Source: a candidate division WWE3 bacterium RIFCSPLOWO2_12_FULL_36_10
GTDB taxonomy: Bacteria > Patescibacteriota > WWE3 > UBA101185 > UBA10185
Length of the DNA stretch: 28,821 nucleotides
Direction of reading: 5' to 3'
NCBI GenBank assembly: GCA_001772985.1
Contig: MEVN01000018.1
Span: forward strand, 975-29,795
Within the stretch, counting starts at the first letter, position 1. Each line of letters opens with the position of its first letter. A program made the translations under genes and the position numbers. A model generated the notes under the pieces. That model searched no databases. It saw only the letters and a program-made list of their open reading frames with translations, and was not told where the DNA came from. This document shows positions 21,846 through 28,821 of the stretch, piece by piece.

Positions 21846-22729
21846 CTATCCTAGACATTAGGCAGTCAAAAGGTTGGTCGGAGTATCTAACTTTTTTAGG
21901 TTGGAATTCAGCGAGAACTTCCAATGACATAAATATAGAAACTAGAAAAGTTTTTTTTGGAGGATTGGTAAAAATTCAACGTCCAAAAAGTATTTCTAAG
22001 AGCGATCTAATCGAAATAACTAAGATTTGTAAAAATAATAAAGCGCTTTTTACTAAACTTGAACCTTCGCTTGACCAAGATTTAAAAATTTTAACTGATT
22101 ACGGATATGTAAGAAGCGCGTCTCCACTTTTACCTCCCACAACCATTTTTATTGATCTCATAAATAACGAAAAAAACCTTTGGAACAATGTTTCCCATAG
22201 CGGGAAATACTCGGTAAATAGGGCGCGGAGGGAAGGGGCAAACGTAGAATTTTTCCAAAATCCAAGTGAAAAAGTATTAAAAAGTTTTTACGATATTCAT
22301 AAACAAACGGGAAATAAAAAAGGATTTTATATAGAAAATTTTGAGGATATAAAAAAGAAAGTTGAAATATTTAAAGACGAATCATTTGTGATAAGTGTAA
22401 AAGATAAAGAAGGTGCAATAATGGGTGCAAATTTTTACCTTGGTTTTGATAAAAACATTTGGTTTATGCACGGAGCTACTAGCCACGAAGGCAGAAAATC
22501 GAAGGCCGGATATGAACTTGTCTGGAAATCATTCTTATATTTTAAAGGTCTTGGGTATGAGATTCTTGATTTAGAAGGCAAGGATGATAAAAGGTTTCCA
22601 AATTTCACAAAAGGATGGGGAGGATTTTCACATTTCAAAGAAAAATTCGGCGGTCGGGAAATTATCTATCCGGAACCTCATATAAAATATCTAAATCCCC
22701 TTTTATCAAAATTCGGCGTCGGTCTATAA
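21842..22729 (+). CDS. FemAB-family aminoacyltransferase 2
   Basis: Second FemAB-like gene, 295 aa from MTILDIRQSKGWSEYLTFLG; the ATG at 21842 overlaps the first gene's TGA. The two GNAT-like halves are present: SHSGKYSVNRARREGANVEF, then YDIHKQTGNKKGFYIENF, and near the end GYEILDLEGKDD and KGWGGFSHFKEKFGG, parallel to the corresponding segments of copy 1. Copies 1 and 2 are clearly related but diverged, as with FemA/FemB or MurM/MurN, where each adds a different position. Tandem coupled FemAB genes imply a two-step bridge or modification of the stem peptide. It converges on the helicase-nuclease gene with a 14-nt gap. Confidence 0.86.
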   Translation: MTILDIRQSKGWSEYLTFLGWNSARTSNDINIETRKVFFGGLVKIQRPKSISKSDLIEITKICKNNKALFTKLEPSLDQDLKILTDYGYVRSASPLLPPTTIFIDLINNEKNLWNNVSHSGKYSVNRARREGANVEFFQNPSEKVLKSFYDIHKQTGNKKGFYIENFEDIKKKVEIFKDESFVISVKDKEGAIMGANFYLGFDKNIWFMHGATSHEGRKSKAGYELVWKSFLYFKGLGYEILDLEGKDDKRFPNFTKGWGGFSHFKEKFGGREIIYPEPHIKYLNPLLSKFGVGL

Positions 22730-22743
22730 AGGTTTAAACGAAT

Positions 22744-25614
22744 CTAACCTTTCCACGCGTACGGGCAAATATCCTTGTAATCACACCATTTGCAATGCAT
22801 GCCTGGATTTGGTTGAAATTTGCCATCACGAATGTTTTGCATAACTTCCTTTGCTTCGAGCTTTTTTTCCTCTAACTGCTTATCGGTTCTTGTAGTTGAA
22901 ATTTTTTCTCCTGTTTCCACAAAATATAGAGTTAACTTTTTCGGATTGAGGCCAAGTGCTTCCTTTGCAGCAACAGCATAAAAAGAAACTTGGTCGTCTT
23001 TATCAACCTCTTTCTGATCCTTTGAATTTCCGGTTTTATAGTCTATGATTTCCACTCCTCCGCCGATAAGAGGATCAATCCTATCTATCTTTCCAATAAA
23101 AGGAATTCCGTCTATTTTTAATTTAAACGATTTTTCCAAAGCAACTGGTTTATTTTTGAGTTTTTTATTATCTTTCCAAAACTTCTTTAATAACTCTTTC
23201 CCGCTTTCAAAACGCAACCTCCTATGTTCTTCGTCAACATAGCCTAAAGGATTCCAATTTTTTTCGTACATTTCAAGTAATTTTTCTAGAGAAACTTCGC
23301 CAAACATTAAATTGGCGTAAAAGTCGTGCAGAGTGTTATGTATTGATATACCAAAGCTTAAGTTGTGGTTTGGCGGAGAAGGAATTCTTAAAACGTACCC
23401 ATATTTATATTGAAGTGCGCAGGTTTGATAAGTTGAAACCTGTGAATAACTAAAACTCTTTGGTATATATTCACCTATTTTTTGCACGGCCGGATCCCTA
23501 AAACCAGATTCTAAACCAAATAAACCCACCTGATCGTTCTTTCTTTCTAATGTTTCTTTGGGAACTTCCTCAACTTTTAGATTAGTCTCTTTTAAATATC
23601 CGCTTATTACACTATCCCGCGAACCTCCATAATTTTTAGCGTAAGTCATAAACAAGTATTTCTTTGCTCTTGTCATTCCTACATAAAAAAGCCTTCTCTC
23701 TTCTTGAATATGTGCATCTCCCGACGGAAGGTACTCCTTTATAAGTTCTTGGGGTAATTCAATTAACTCGGATCTATTTCTTGTTGGAAACCTTCCTGAT
23801 ATCATGTTCACAATGAAAACCACGGGAAATTCCAAACCTTTGCTTGCGTGAACTGTTAATAGATTTATAGTTTCAATATCTTCTATTTCAGCTTGAGCCG
23901 GGTTATCCCCCGCTTCGATTAAAAGGTTTATGTGTTCTAAGAAATCAATTACATTTGGAATTTTCTTATTTTCTTGTCTATAACTAATCTCAAATTTTTT
24001 AGAAATTTCTAGAAATAAATTTAGGTTTTTAATACAAAGTTGATTTTCAACGGTTTCCTCTTCAATAAATTGCTTTATGAATTCAATAGAATTTACTAAG
24101 AAAAATACAAATTGACTGGGAGAAAACTTTGATAAACTCTCCGACAAATTCTTAACCCTTTCATAAAATATGACAACGCTCTCTTCTTTGTGATTCTTCA
24201 AAACTTCCCAAAGGTCTACTCTTTTATATTTTGCTTGAGATAACATTTCAGTAATTACCTCGTGTGGGATATTTAATGTTTTAATATTTAATACTCGATA
24301 AAGATTTACGGAATCAAGAGGATTAATTAAAACTCTTAGCATTGCCAAAATATCTCTAATCTCTTCTCTATCGTAAAGTCCCCTATTTCCAACAAGTTGA
24401 TATGGCATTCCATACTTTCTTAAAACCATAACAAATGGATCTAAATGGGCGTTTGCTCTTGCCAAAATGGCAAAATCTTTGTAAGTATAAGACGGCTCCT
24501 CGGCCAATATTTCAAGTATTTTTCTAACTACAAATTCTGCTTCGTCTTCAAGGTTTTCGGTCTTAAAAATTTGAGGTTTTATGCCATCCTTGTCTACTTC
24601 GCTTACAAGTTTTTTTGAAATTCCAAGTTTTGATTCTAGTGTGTCAGGGTTGTTATTTTGAATTAGTTTATATGCGGGGTCAAGAATTGCCTGCGAGGAA
24701 CGGTAATTCTGAAGAAGTTTAATCATTTTGGCGTTTGGGAAGTCTTTCATGAATTCAAGAATGTTTGAAACCGCAGCGCCTCTAAATTTATATATCGATT
24801 GCGAATCGTCTCCAACTACCAACAAACTTCTGTTTTTTTGCAAATTATCTTTGATTTGATTTGGAAAGAGAATTTTTACCATCTCATACTGAGCATAATT
24901 TGTATCCTGAAACTCATCTACCAGAATATGCTTAAATTGTTCTTGATATTCTTCTAAAATATTTGAGCGTGTATTAAATAGCCTTATTGTCCAGTTAATC
25001 AAATCCCCAAAGTCAAAGTACGAGTGCTTGATTTTAATTTCTTCGTATTTTTTGTACACCCCGGAAAGCTCTGCCCAACGCTTAATTTCTTCCTCATTTC
25101 CCTTTACCCCACTGGAAAACTTAAGCATATCGTCTGCAGATATAGCCTCATCTTGAGCCCGAGATATAAGCTTTAAAATTGCGGAAATAAATTTTGTTGG
25201 ATTTCCTAAGGGTCTAAAGTAATTAAGCTCAAATTCAAAAAGATGTTGCCTAAATAAAAGCCATTGTTCGGAACTTGATAATATTTTATAACCCGGATCA
25301 AGGCCTATCTCCAAACCTTCTTCGCGTAAAATTTTATCCGCAAAAGAATGAAATGTATTTACCCAAGGCTCCGTATAACCCAAAGGCATTACATCATCAA
25401 CTCTGTTTAACATTTCCTGTGCTGCTTTTTCAGTAAAAGTTAGTGCTAAAATATCGTTTGGATTTACATTTCTTTCCTCAATTAAATGTTTAATTCTTTG
25501 AGTTATAACATTTGTTTTACCGGCGCCAGCTCCTGCTACAACTAGCAATTCTCCGTTTTCAAACTCTACCGCCTCTTTCTGACTTTTATTTAACTTTAGC
25601 TTTTTTTCTATCAT
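22744..25614 (-). CDS. Helicase-nuclease fusion (UvrD-like helicase with PD-(D/E)XK and 4 Cys)
   Basis: A 956-aa enzyme that probably processes double-strand breaks like AddAB or RecBCD. The N-terminal SF1 helicase has GAGAGKT (28-34), LVDEFQDTN, GDDSQSIYKFRGA, QNYRSSQAIL, TVHASKGLEFPVVF and GMTRAKKY. The C-terminal nuclease (about 720-956) opens with YSQVSTYQTCALQYKYG and has GKIDRID and EIIDYKTGN, the D and D-x-K residues of the PD-(D/E)XK site. One Cys before (in TCALQ) and three at the end (CKWCDYKDIC) could hold an iron-sulfur cluster as in AddB, Cas4 and AdnB. I start at ATG 25614, 1 nt after the rmuC stop; upstream in-frame codons lie inside rmuC. A single chain with both activities suggests a streamlined AddAB/AdnAB alternative. 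Confidence 0.93.
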   Translation of the reverse strand: MIEKKLKLNKSQKEAVEFENGELLVVAGAGAGKTNVITQRIKHLIEERNVNPNDILALTFTEKAAQEMLNRVDDVMPLGYTEPWVNTFHSFADKILREEGLEIGLDPGYKILSSSEQWLLFRQHLFEFELNYFRPLGNPTKFISAILKLISRAQDEAISADDMLKFSSGVKGNEEEIKRWAELSGVYKKYEEIKIKHSYFDFGDLINWTIRLFNTRSNILEEYQEQFKHILVDEFQDTNYAQYEMVKILFPNQIKDNLQKNRSLLVVGDDSQSIYKFRGAAVSNILEFMKDFPNAKMIKLLQNYRSSQAILDPAYKLIQNNNPDTLESKLGISKKLVSEVDKDGIKPQIFKTENLEDEAEFVVRKILEILAEEPSYTYKDFAILARANAHLDPFVMVLRKYGMPYQLVGNRGLYDREEIRDILAMLRVLINPLDSVNLYRVLNIKTLNIPHEVITEMLSQAKYKRVDLWEVLKNHKEESVVIFYERVKNLSESLSKFSPSQFVFFLVNSIEFIKQFIEEETVENQLCIKNLNLFLEISKKFEISYRQENKKIPNVIDFLEHINLLIEAGDNPAQAEIEDIETINLLTVHASKGLEFPVVFIVNMISGRFPTRNRSELIELPQELIKEYLPSGDAHIQEERRLFYVGMTRAKKYLFMTYAKNYGGSRDSVISGYLKETNLKVEEVPKETLERKNDQVGLFGLESGFRDPAVQKIGEYIPKSFSYSQVSTYQTCALQYKYGYVLRIPSPPNHNLSFGISIHNTLHDFYANLMFGEVSLEKLLEMYEKNWNPLGYVDEEHRRLRFESGKELLKKFWKDNKKLKNKPVALEKSFKLKIDGIPFIGKIDRIDPLIGGGVEIIDYKTGNSKDQKEVDKDDQVSFYAVAAKEALGLNPKKLTLYFVETGEKISTTRTDKQLEEKKLEAKEVMQNIRDGKFQPNPGMHCKWCDYKDICPYAWKG

Positions 25615-25615
25615 A

Positions 25616-26659
25616 TTAAGATTCTTCTGGAAGTACTGGAGGTAATAAAGTGTTATCTTCTCTCCCAATTGCGTGAATACCATCAATTTTTCCAAATAGT
25701 TTCTGGTATCTTGTTTTTACTGTATCCATAGATTTTGAAGTTCGGCTAATATGTCCGTCTAAAACCTCTAGATCTTCGTTAAATTTTTCAGCCTCAACTT
25801 TTATGCCCGATAGCGCTTTTAGTATTTCCCCTGTGTGTTTTTGAAGTTCGCCCTTTTGGTACGCCACAAGTATAACTTTCATAAAGTAAGATAGGGTGTT
25901 TGGAGAGGCTAAAACTACATTTTTTCTTTTTGAGTATTCTTCGATCTCAAACGTGTTCACAATTAGTTCGTAATATACATTTTCTGAGGGAATATACATA
26001 ACTGCTTGATCTGTTGTACCTTCATCTGGCAATATGTACTTCCCCGAAATTTCGTCTATTCGCTTTTTAACATCTTTTACAAAGTCTTTTTTTGCCTTAT
26101 CTCTGTCCGCGGGCAATTCAGAATCAAGCATTAATTTGAAGTTCTCCATAGGGAACTTGGAATCAATGGGAATTAATCCTTTGTCGGTTAAAATTACTGC
26201 GTCACAAACACTTCCGTCTCTAAATTTATACTGAGTTTTAAACATATCCTTGGGCAAAAAATTTTCAAGAATTTCGTATAAAAACTGCTCTCCCAAGCCT
26301 CCTCTTAATTTTGGGGATTTTAAAATGTTACTTAAGTCCTTCATATCCTTTCCAAATTCCTGAACACTAGACAACTGGGACTGAACCCCACTAATGACTT
26401 TTGCTGCACTATCAAGCCTTTCCCAAATCATTTTTGTCTGCTTGTCCATAGAATCTCGCTGATCTTTTAACTGCCGTTCAACTGTTTCTGAACTTTTATC
26501 AACCGATGTTTTCATTTCTTTCAGCCATTCTGTTAAAACTTTATCCTCTTCGGAATCTTTTTTTAGAGATTTAATTTGAACTGATACAAAATAAACAATC
26601 CCAATTGCTGTGGAGATTATAAAGACAATAAGAATAAGTAGCGTAACATTTGGAGCCAT
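25616..26659 (-). CDS. rmuC: RmuC-family DNA recombination protein
   Basis: Family linked to limiting recombination at inverted repeats and structure-specific DNA cutting; bound to the inner membrane. The 347-aa protein has an N-terminal transmembrane helix (about 7-26, LILIVFIISTAIGIVYFVS), a long coiled coil (about 30-110) and the RmuC domain with RGGLGEQFLYEIL, IPIDSKFPMENFKLM and VVLASPNTLSYFMKVI. Length is a little below E. coli RmuC. The ATG lies 6 nt after an extended -10 (TGTTAGAAT), predicting a leaderless start. It forms a two-gene unit with the helicase-nuclease, which supports a shared job in break repair or defence against foreign DNA. Confidence 0.93.
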   Translation of the reverse strand: MAPNVTLLILIVFIISTAIGIVYFVSVQIKSLKKDSEEDKVLTEWLKEMKTSVDKSSETVERQLKDQRDSMDKQTKMIWERLDSAAKVISGVQSQLSSVQEFGKDMKDLSNILKSPKLRGGLGEQFLYEILENFLPKDMFKTQYKFRDGSVCDAVILTDKGLIPIDSKFPMENFKLMLDSELPADRDKAKKDFVKDVKKRIDEISGKYILPDEGTTDQAVMYIPSENVYYELIVNTFEIEEYSKRKNVVLASPNTLSYFMKVILVAYQKGELQKHTGEILKALSGIKVEAEKFNEDLEVLDGHISRTSKSMDTVKTRYQKLFGKIDGIHAIGREDNTLLPPVLPEES

Positions 26660-26665
26660 AATTGT

Positions 26666-26674
26666 ATTCTAACA
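26666..26674 (-). promoter_or_regulatory. Extended -10 promoter of rmuC, leaderless type
   Basis: Minus strand TGTTAGAAT, then 6 nt (acaatt), then ATG. Confidence 0.6.
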
Positions 26675-26721
26675 GAAGAAAAGGAAAAGCACTTGGCGTT
26701 AAGATAACACACCAAGTGCTT
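26675..26721 (-). terminator. Intrinsic terminator of the 114-aa basic protein gene
   Basis: Minus strand AAGCACTTGG, 15-nt loop, CCAAGTGCTT (perfect 10-bp stem) followed by TTCCTTTTCTTC. It lies 11 nt past the gene's stop codon. Confidence 0.85.
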
Positions 26722-26732
26722 CAACTTACGGA

Positions 26733-27077
26733 TCATTTCCATAATATACACAATTTGCCACCTTCTCTCCTTACATCAATCCTCAAATGAAATTTGAGAG
26801 CGTTTTTCACGGTTTTCCTAGAAAGCTGTGCTTCACGAGAAAACGGGTGGTTAAGAAAATCTTGAAGTGCGTTTTTAAACGCAGCTCTCGCTTCTAAACC
26901 GCGCTTATCTTCTTCATTCGCCCTATGTATAAGCCTATCGTTTGTGTTAAAACCTGAAAATCTGTGCAAATTTAAGGTAGCACTTAACCTTCTTATTCCA
27001 GCTACACTAAGCCTGTTATGTAAAGTTAAAAGTTTCTGATATAAATCCAAGTACCCTCTTATTGTAGGGGTTTTCAT
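26733..27077 (-). CDS. Small basic helical protein, unknown function (114 aa)
   Basis: No family recognised. It starts MKTPTIRGYLDLYQKLLTLH and is rich in Arg/Lys and predicted helices, with no membrane segment. Near its centre is a charged block (RANEEDKRGLEARAAFKNAL), and it ends in a strand-like KLCILWK. The start is set by AAGGAGAGG 3-6 nt upstream: two adjacent ATGs are possible (27080 and 27077) and the second has better spacing; an ATG at 27095 has no ribosome site. It has its own -35/-10 promoter (27110-27137) and a perfect hairpin terminator, so it is monocistronic. It may bind nucleic acid, but that is only a guess from charge. Confidence 0.65.
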   Translation of the reverse strand: MKTPTIRGYLDLYQKLLTLHNRLSVAGIRRLSATLNLHRFSGFNTNDRLIHRANEEDKRGLEARAAFKNALQDFLNHPFSREAQLSRKTVKNALKFHLRIDVRREGGKLCILWK

Positions 27078-27109
27078 CATCCTCTCCTTTTTCATGAATG
27101 TAGTTTAGA

Positions 27110-27137
27110 ATTATACCTTTCTTTGATTCGAATGCAA
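27110..27137 (-). promoter_or_regulatory. Sigma-70-type promoter of the 114-aa basic protein gene
   Basis: Minus strand TTGCAT, 16-nt spacer, TATAAT (perfect -10). It overlaps the divergent promoter at 27123-27150. Confidence 0.75.
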
Positions 27138-27150
27138 CTAAGGGTACAAT
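27123..27150 (+). promoter_or_regulatory. Promoter of the four-helix membrane protein, leaderless type
   Basis: TTGATT, 16-nt spacer, TACAAT, then 7 nt and ATG. It overlaps the divergent promoter, so the two genes probably compete for polymerase. Confidence 0.65.
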
Positions 27151-27157
27151 CTAACCT

Positions 27158-27523
27158 ATGCCGGGCTTTTTATACACAGTGATCTTTGCTGATTTAATTT
27201 CATGGGGGCTTCTTACATGGTTCATAATTTCTGTCAAACCGGATTCAACAAGAAACATAATCTTTTTTCTTTTATTACTTTTAGTATGTCTATCCCTTTT
27301 AATATCCGTTCCTCTATACTTTCGTTTTCAAAAATATATTCATGGTTTTAAAGACGAAAAAAAAGTATATAGGAAATCTTTAAAATGGTCGTTCTTTAAT
27401 GTACTTTTAATTACTTCTGTTTTAGCTTTAAGAGCGTTCAAATTATTTAGTCTAATAAATATATTTTTGCTTGGAATATTTTTTATTACTTTAGTTATTT
27501 ATATCAAGAATCGACGAATCTAG
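27158..27523 (+). CDS. Integral membrane protein with about four helices, unknown function
   Basis: A 121-aa hydrophobic protein with four probable transmembrane segments (roughly 4-24, 33-53, 73-93 and 96-115). The middle loop is charged (FKDEKKVYRKSLKW) and the end is basic (IKNRRI), placing both on the cytoplasmic side by the positive-inside rule. No family recognised. The start follows a -10 box after 7 nt with no Shine-Dalgarno. Its last 33 bases overlap the convergent gene at 27491-27853. Confidence 0.75.
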   Translation: MPGFLYTVIFADLISWGLLTWFIISVKPDSTRNIIFFLLLLLVCLSLLISVPLYFRFQKYIHGFKDEKKVYRKSLKWSFFNVLLITSVLALRAFKLFSLINIFLLGIFFITLVIYIKNRRI

Positions 27524-27853
27524 GTTTAATTCAGTTTCTGCATTTAAATCAGAATCTAATGTATTTAGGTCTCCTTGAATACTATCAATTGAAGCATCAA
27601 TAGAGGCTGCATCAACAGTTGGAGTTTGTGACGAATCTGTGCTTTCTTTAACAGGAATGGTTGATTCAGTCAAATTCTTAATCATTTTAAGTTTGGTGGC
27701 TACATAATATCTTGCACCGCCTAGTAAAACTAACAAAATTAGGGCTAAAACAGCAACCACAATAAGTAAAATGGGCTTCTTTGGCTTTGAGGGTACAACA
27801 GAACTAACTAACGGCTGTACAACTTGACCTTCTTGTTGAATATCATTTTCCAC
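27491..27853 (-). CDS. Single-pass membrane protein with acidic tail, unknown function
   Basis: A 120-aa protein: a Pro/Gln-containing cytoplasmic N-terminus (MENDIQQEGQVVQPLVSSVV and PSKPKKP), one transmembrane helix (about 28-49, ILLIVVAVLALILLVLLGGA), and a Ser/Asp/Thr-rich acidic tail (for example DAASIDASIDSIQGDLNTLD) that may form a short helix outside. Its ATG overlaps the end of the upstream coiled-coil gene by 11 nt, so the two are coupled and may form an envelope complex. The 3' end overlaps the convergent membrane protein gene. Confidence 0.75.
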   Translation of the reverse strand: MENDIQQEGQVVQPLVSSVVPSKPKKPILLIVVAVLALILLVLLGGARYYVATKLKMIKNLTESTIPVKESTDSSQTPTVDAASIDASIDSIQGDLNTLDSDLNAETELNLDSSILDINN

Positions 27854-28736
27854 TTTCAGATCCTTCCTTTAAAATTTTTCCCCTAGAATCCCTTAACGAA
27901 CCAACTGCCAGTTTTAAATTCTTAAACGCATCTCTTAAAAGTAAATTTCCCTCTTTTACCAATGCTTGTGCTTTTTCTGAATCTGTTATGGCCGATTCGC
28001 TTGTCATGTTTTTAAATAAGTTTAATGCTTCGTCATATTTTGCTTGAGCAAGATCCATATTAGTAACTGCCTTATTATAATATTCAGTAGCAACTGTTAC
28101 ATCCTTGCCCATACCGGAAACTTTAGTTATAAGTTTATTTACCTCTTCCGCTTTTTTCCTCAATCTTGAAAGAAGTTCAGTGGCTTTTAGTACATTAACT
28201 CTTCCGCCGGCAATTCTAGTGAGGGATAGAGCCTGCTTCATATCTGCGCGCATATTCTTGTTTATTTCTCTTAACTCAACCATAGTTTTTGCATCATGTA
28301 TTTTTTGTTTATATTGTTCCTTTGTGGTTTTATAGACATCGTAAGCGCTATTAAGTATTTCTTTTTCTTTAGTACTCCTATCGTCAGTTTTGCCTTCTAA
28401 TCTTGACAAATGGTTTTCAAATACCCTATCAAAGGCGTCAAGTTGGTTTAATAATGCTTGCTTTGCCTTCTCAAGAGCAACCTGGGGAAAATTACCGCAT
28501 TTCGCATCACTAGATGCGGTAGATTCAATGTTCTTACAATCGCCTTTAAATTTTAAGTAATTGTCACGTGCCTCCTTATACGTTCTCAAAAGATCATCCC
28601 CCTGCATACCCATTTTTTTCTTCATAAATAAATTTGGTTTAGCCACGTCATCTTCGGCCCGAGCTGTAAAAACAGGAAGTAATACAATAAAAAAGAGAGA
28701 ACTAAAGACTAATACAGGTAGAAAAGTTCGTTTCAT
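27843..28736 (-). CDS. Secreted coiled-coil protein, unknown function
   Basis: A 297-aa exported protein. The signal peptide MKRTFLPVLVFSSLFFIVLL ends near ARA/EDD (residues 25-28). The rest is almost all helix with a high Lys/Glu/Ala content and two cysteines (DCKNIE and DAKCGN) that may pair. The start is ATG 28736 because an extended -10 (TGGTATGCT) sits 6 nt upstream; an in-frame ATG nine codons earlier would be upstream of the predicted transcript start. The following gene overlaps by 11 nt. It resembles helical surface or S-layer-associated spacer proteins only in a general way; no function is assigned. Confidence 0.8.
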   Translation of the reverse strand: MKRTFLPVLVFSSLFFIVLLPVFTARAEDDVAKPNLFMKKKMGMQGDDLLRTYKEARDNYLKFKGDCKNIESTASSDAKCGNFPQVALEKAKQALLNQLDAFDRVFENHLSRLEGKTDDRSTKEKEILNSAYDVYKTTKEQYKQKIHDAKTMVELREINKNMRADMKQALSLTRIAGGRVNVLKATELLSRLRKKAEEVNKLITKVSGMGKDVTVATEYYNKAVTNMDLAQAKYDEALNLFKNMTSESAITDSEKAQALVKEGNLLLRDAFKNLKLAVGSLRDSRGKILKEGSESGK

Positions 28737-28742
28737 GAAGTA

Positions 28743-28751
28743 AGCATACCA
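28743..28751 (-). promoter_or_regulatory. Extended -10 promoter of the coiled-coil protein, leaderless type
   Basis: Minus strand TGGTATGCT, then 6 nt (tacttc), then ATG. Confidence 0.55.
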
Positions 28752-28778
28752 AAACATATACAATTAGTAAATTGCCAG

Positions 28779-28784
28779 TATAAT
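28779..28784 (+). promoter_or_regulatory. Perfect -10 box of the tatD-like gene, leaderless type
   Basis: TATAAT, then 6 nt (ttggaa), then ATG. No TG extension and no clear -35. Confidence 0.6.
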
Positions 28785-28790
28785 TTGGAA

Positions 28791-28821
28791 ATGTTGATAG
28801 ACACACATTGTCATTTAACGG
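28791..28821 (+). CDS. TatD-family metal-dependent hydrolase, N-terminal fragment
   Basis: Only ten codons lie in the window: MLIDTHCHLT. The (L/F)(I/V)DTHCHL start with its HxH metal-binding pair is the hallmark of TatD-type DNases and related amidohydrolase-fold enzymes. The rest is past the right edge. A perfect TATAAT 6 nt before the ATG supports the start. Other PHP or amidohydrolase families open similarly, so the subfamily is open. Confidence 0.65.
   Translation, partial: MLIDTHCHLT

Noticed and set aside
22728..22752. AAAGGTT/AACCTTT hairpin between the second femAB and the helicase-nuclease gene
   Set aside because: Seven A/T-rich pairs with an 11-nt loop and no T-run on either strand; too weak to call a terminator.
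1..28821. CRISPR array, insertion sequence, attachment site, origin or genetic-code change
   Set aside because: No regularly spaced repeats, transposase, integrase or origin boxes were seen, and TGA serves as a stop in several genes.

Overview
The window reads as chromosome from a small-genome bacterium of the Candidate Phyla Radiation (Patescibacteria), possibly of the Microgenomates/Katanobacteria kind; the phylum assignment is inference. Grounds: low G+C (about one third by eye), nearly gapless gene packing with short overlaps, shortened versions of core enzymes (HolA, PGK, TPI), a monoderm-style wall gene set with sortase and two FemAB-like proteins, PilN/PilO-type genes, and a G+C-rich 18-bp palindrome scattered through coding DNA. 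TGA is used as a normal stop, so the code is standard. I see no rRNA, tRNA, CRISPR array, insertion sequence or prophage, and no gene-free stretch over 300 bases.

Layout. 1-1730: lepA (minus strand, C-terminus off the left edge). 1751-2091: a self-contained unit for a 77-aa membrane protein. 2096-5817: murJ diverging from rpsT, pilN-like, pilO-like, a 63-aa membrane protein and a 132-aa surface protein with a VPVTG sorting-like signal. 5814-11085: one minus-strand run, pgk - ferredoxin - half-length aldehyde:ferredoxin oxidoreductase-like protein - tpi - LCP protein - holA - sortase. 11076-11328: a self-contained unit for a 45-aa membrane protein. 11332-13711: trx-gap diverging from a D,D-carboxypeptidase. 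13721-14879: three tandem small paralogues of unknown function. 14911-17178: two convergent GT4 glycosyltransferases. 17232-20668: pcrA-type helicase, G5/3D secreted protein, rsmA. 20698-20809: a possible structured RNA. 20886-22729: two FemAB-like genes. 22744-26659: rmuC and a helicase-nuclease fusion. 26675-27137: a self-contained unit for a 114-aa basic protein. 27158-28821: membrane and secreted coiled-coil proteins, and the start of a tatD-family gene.

How the genes work together. Much of the window builds or decorates a cell wall: MurJ flips lipid II, the D,D-carboxypeptidase and FemAB proteins tailor peptides, the 3D protein may cut wall, LCP and sortase attach polymers and proteins, and the glycosyltransferases make glycans. 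A second theme is lower glycolysis (tpi, gap, pgk) with an unusual ferredoxin/AOR-like pair between pgk and tpi. A third is DNA maintenance (PcrA, helicase-nuclease, RmuC, HolA).

Most notable observations: (1) many core genes have an extended -10 box (TGnTANNNT-like) only 6-7 nt before the start codon and no Shine-Dalgarno, predicting leaderless mRNAs; (2) four units encoding six small orphan proteins instead have -35/-10 promoters, strong Shine-Dalgarno sites and mostly their own hairpin terminators; (3) a CCTGCCTGCGCAGGCAGG palindrome sits in frame in pgk and lepA; (4) the half-length AOR-like gene; (5) the three-paralogue unit; (6) the sortase and candidate-substrate pair.
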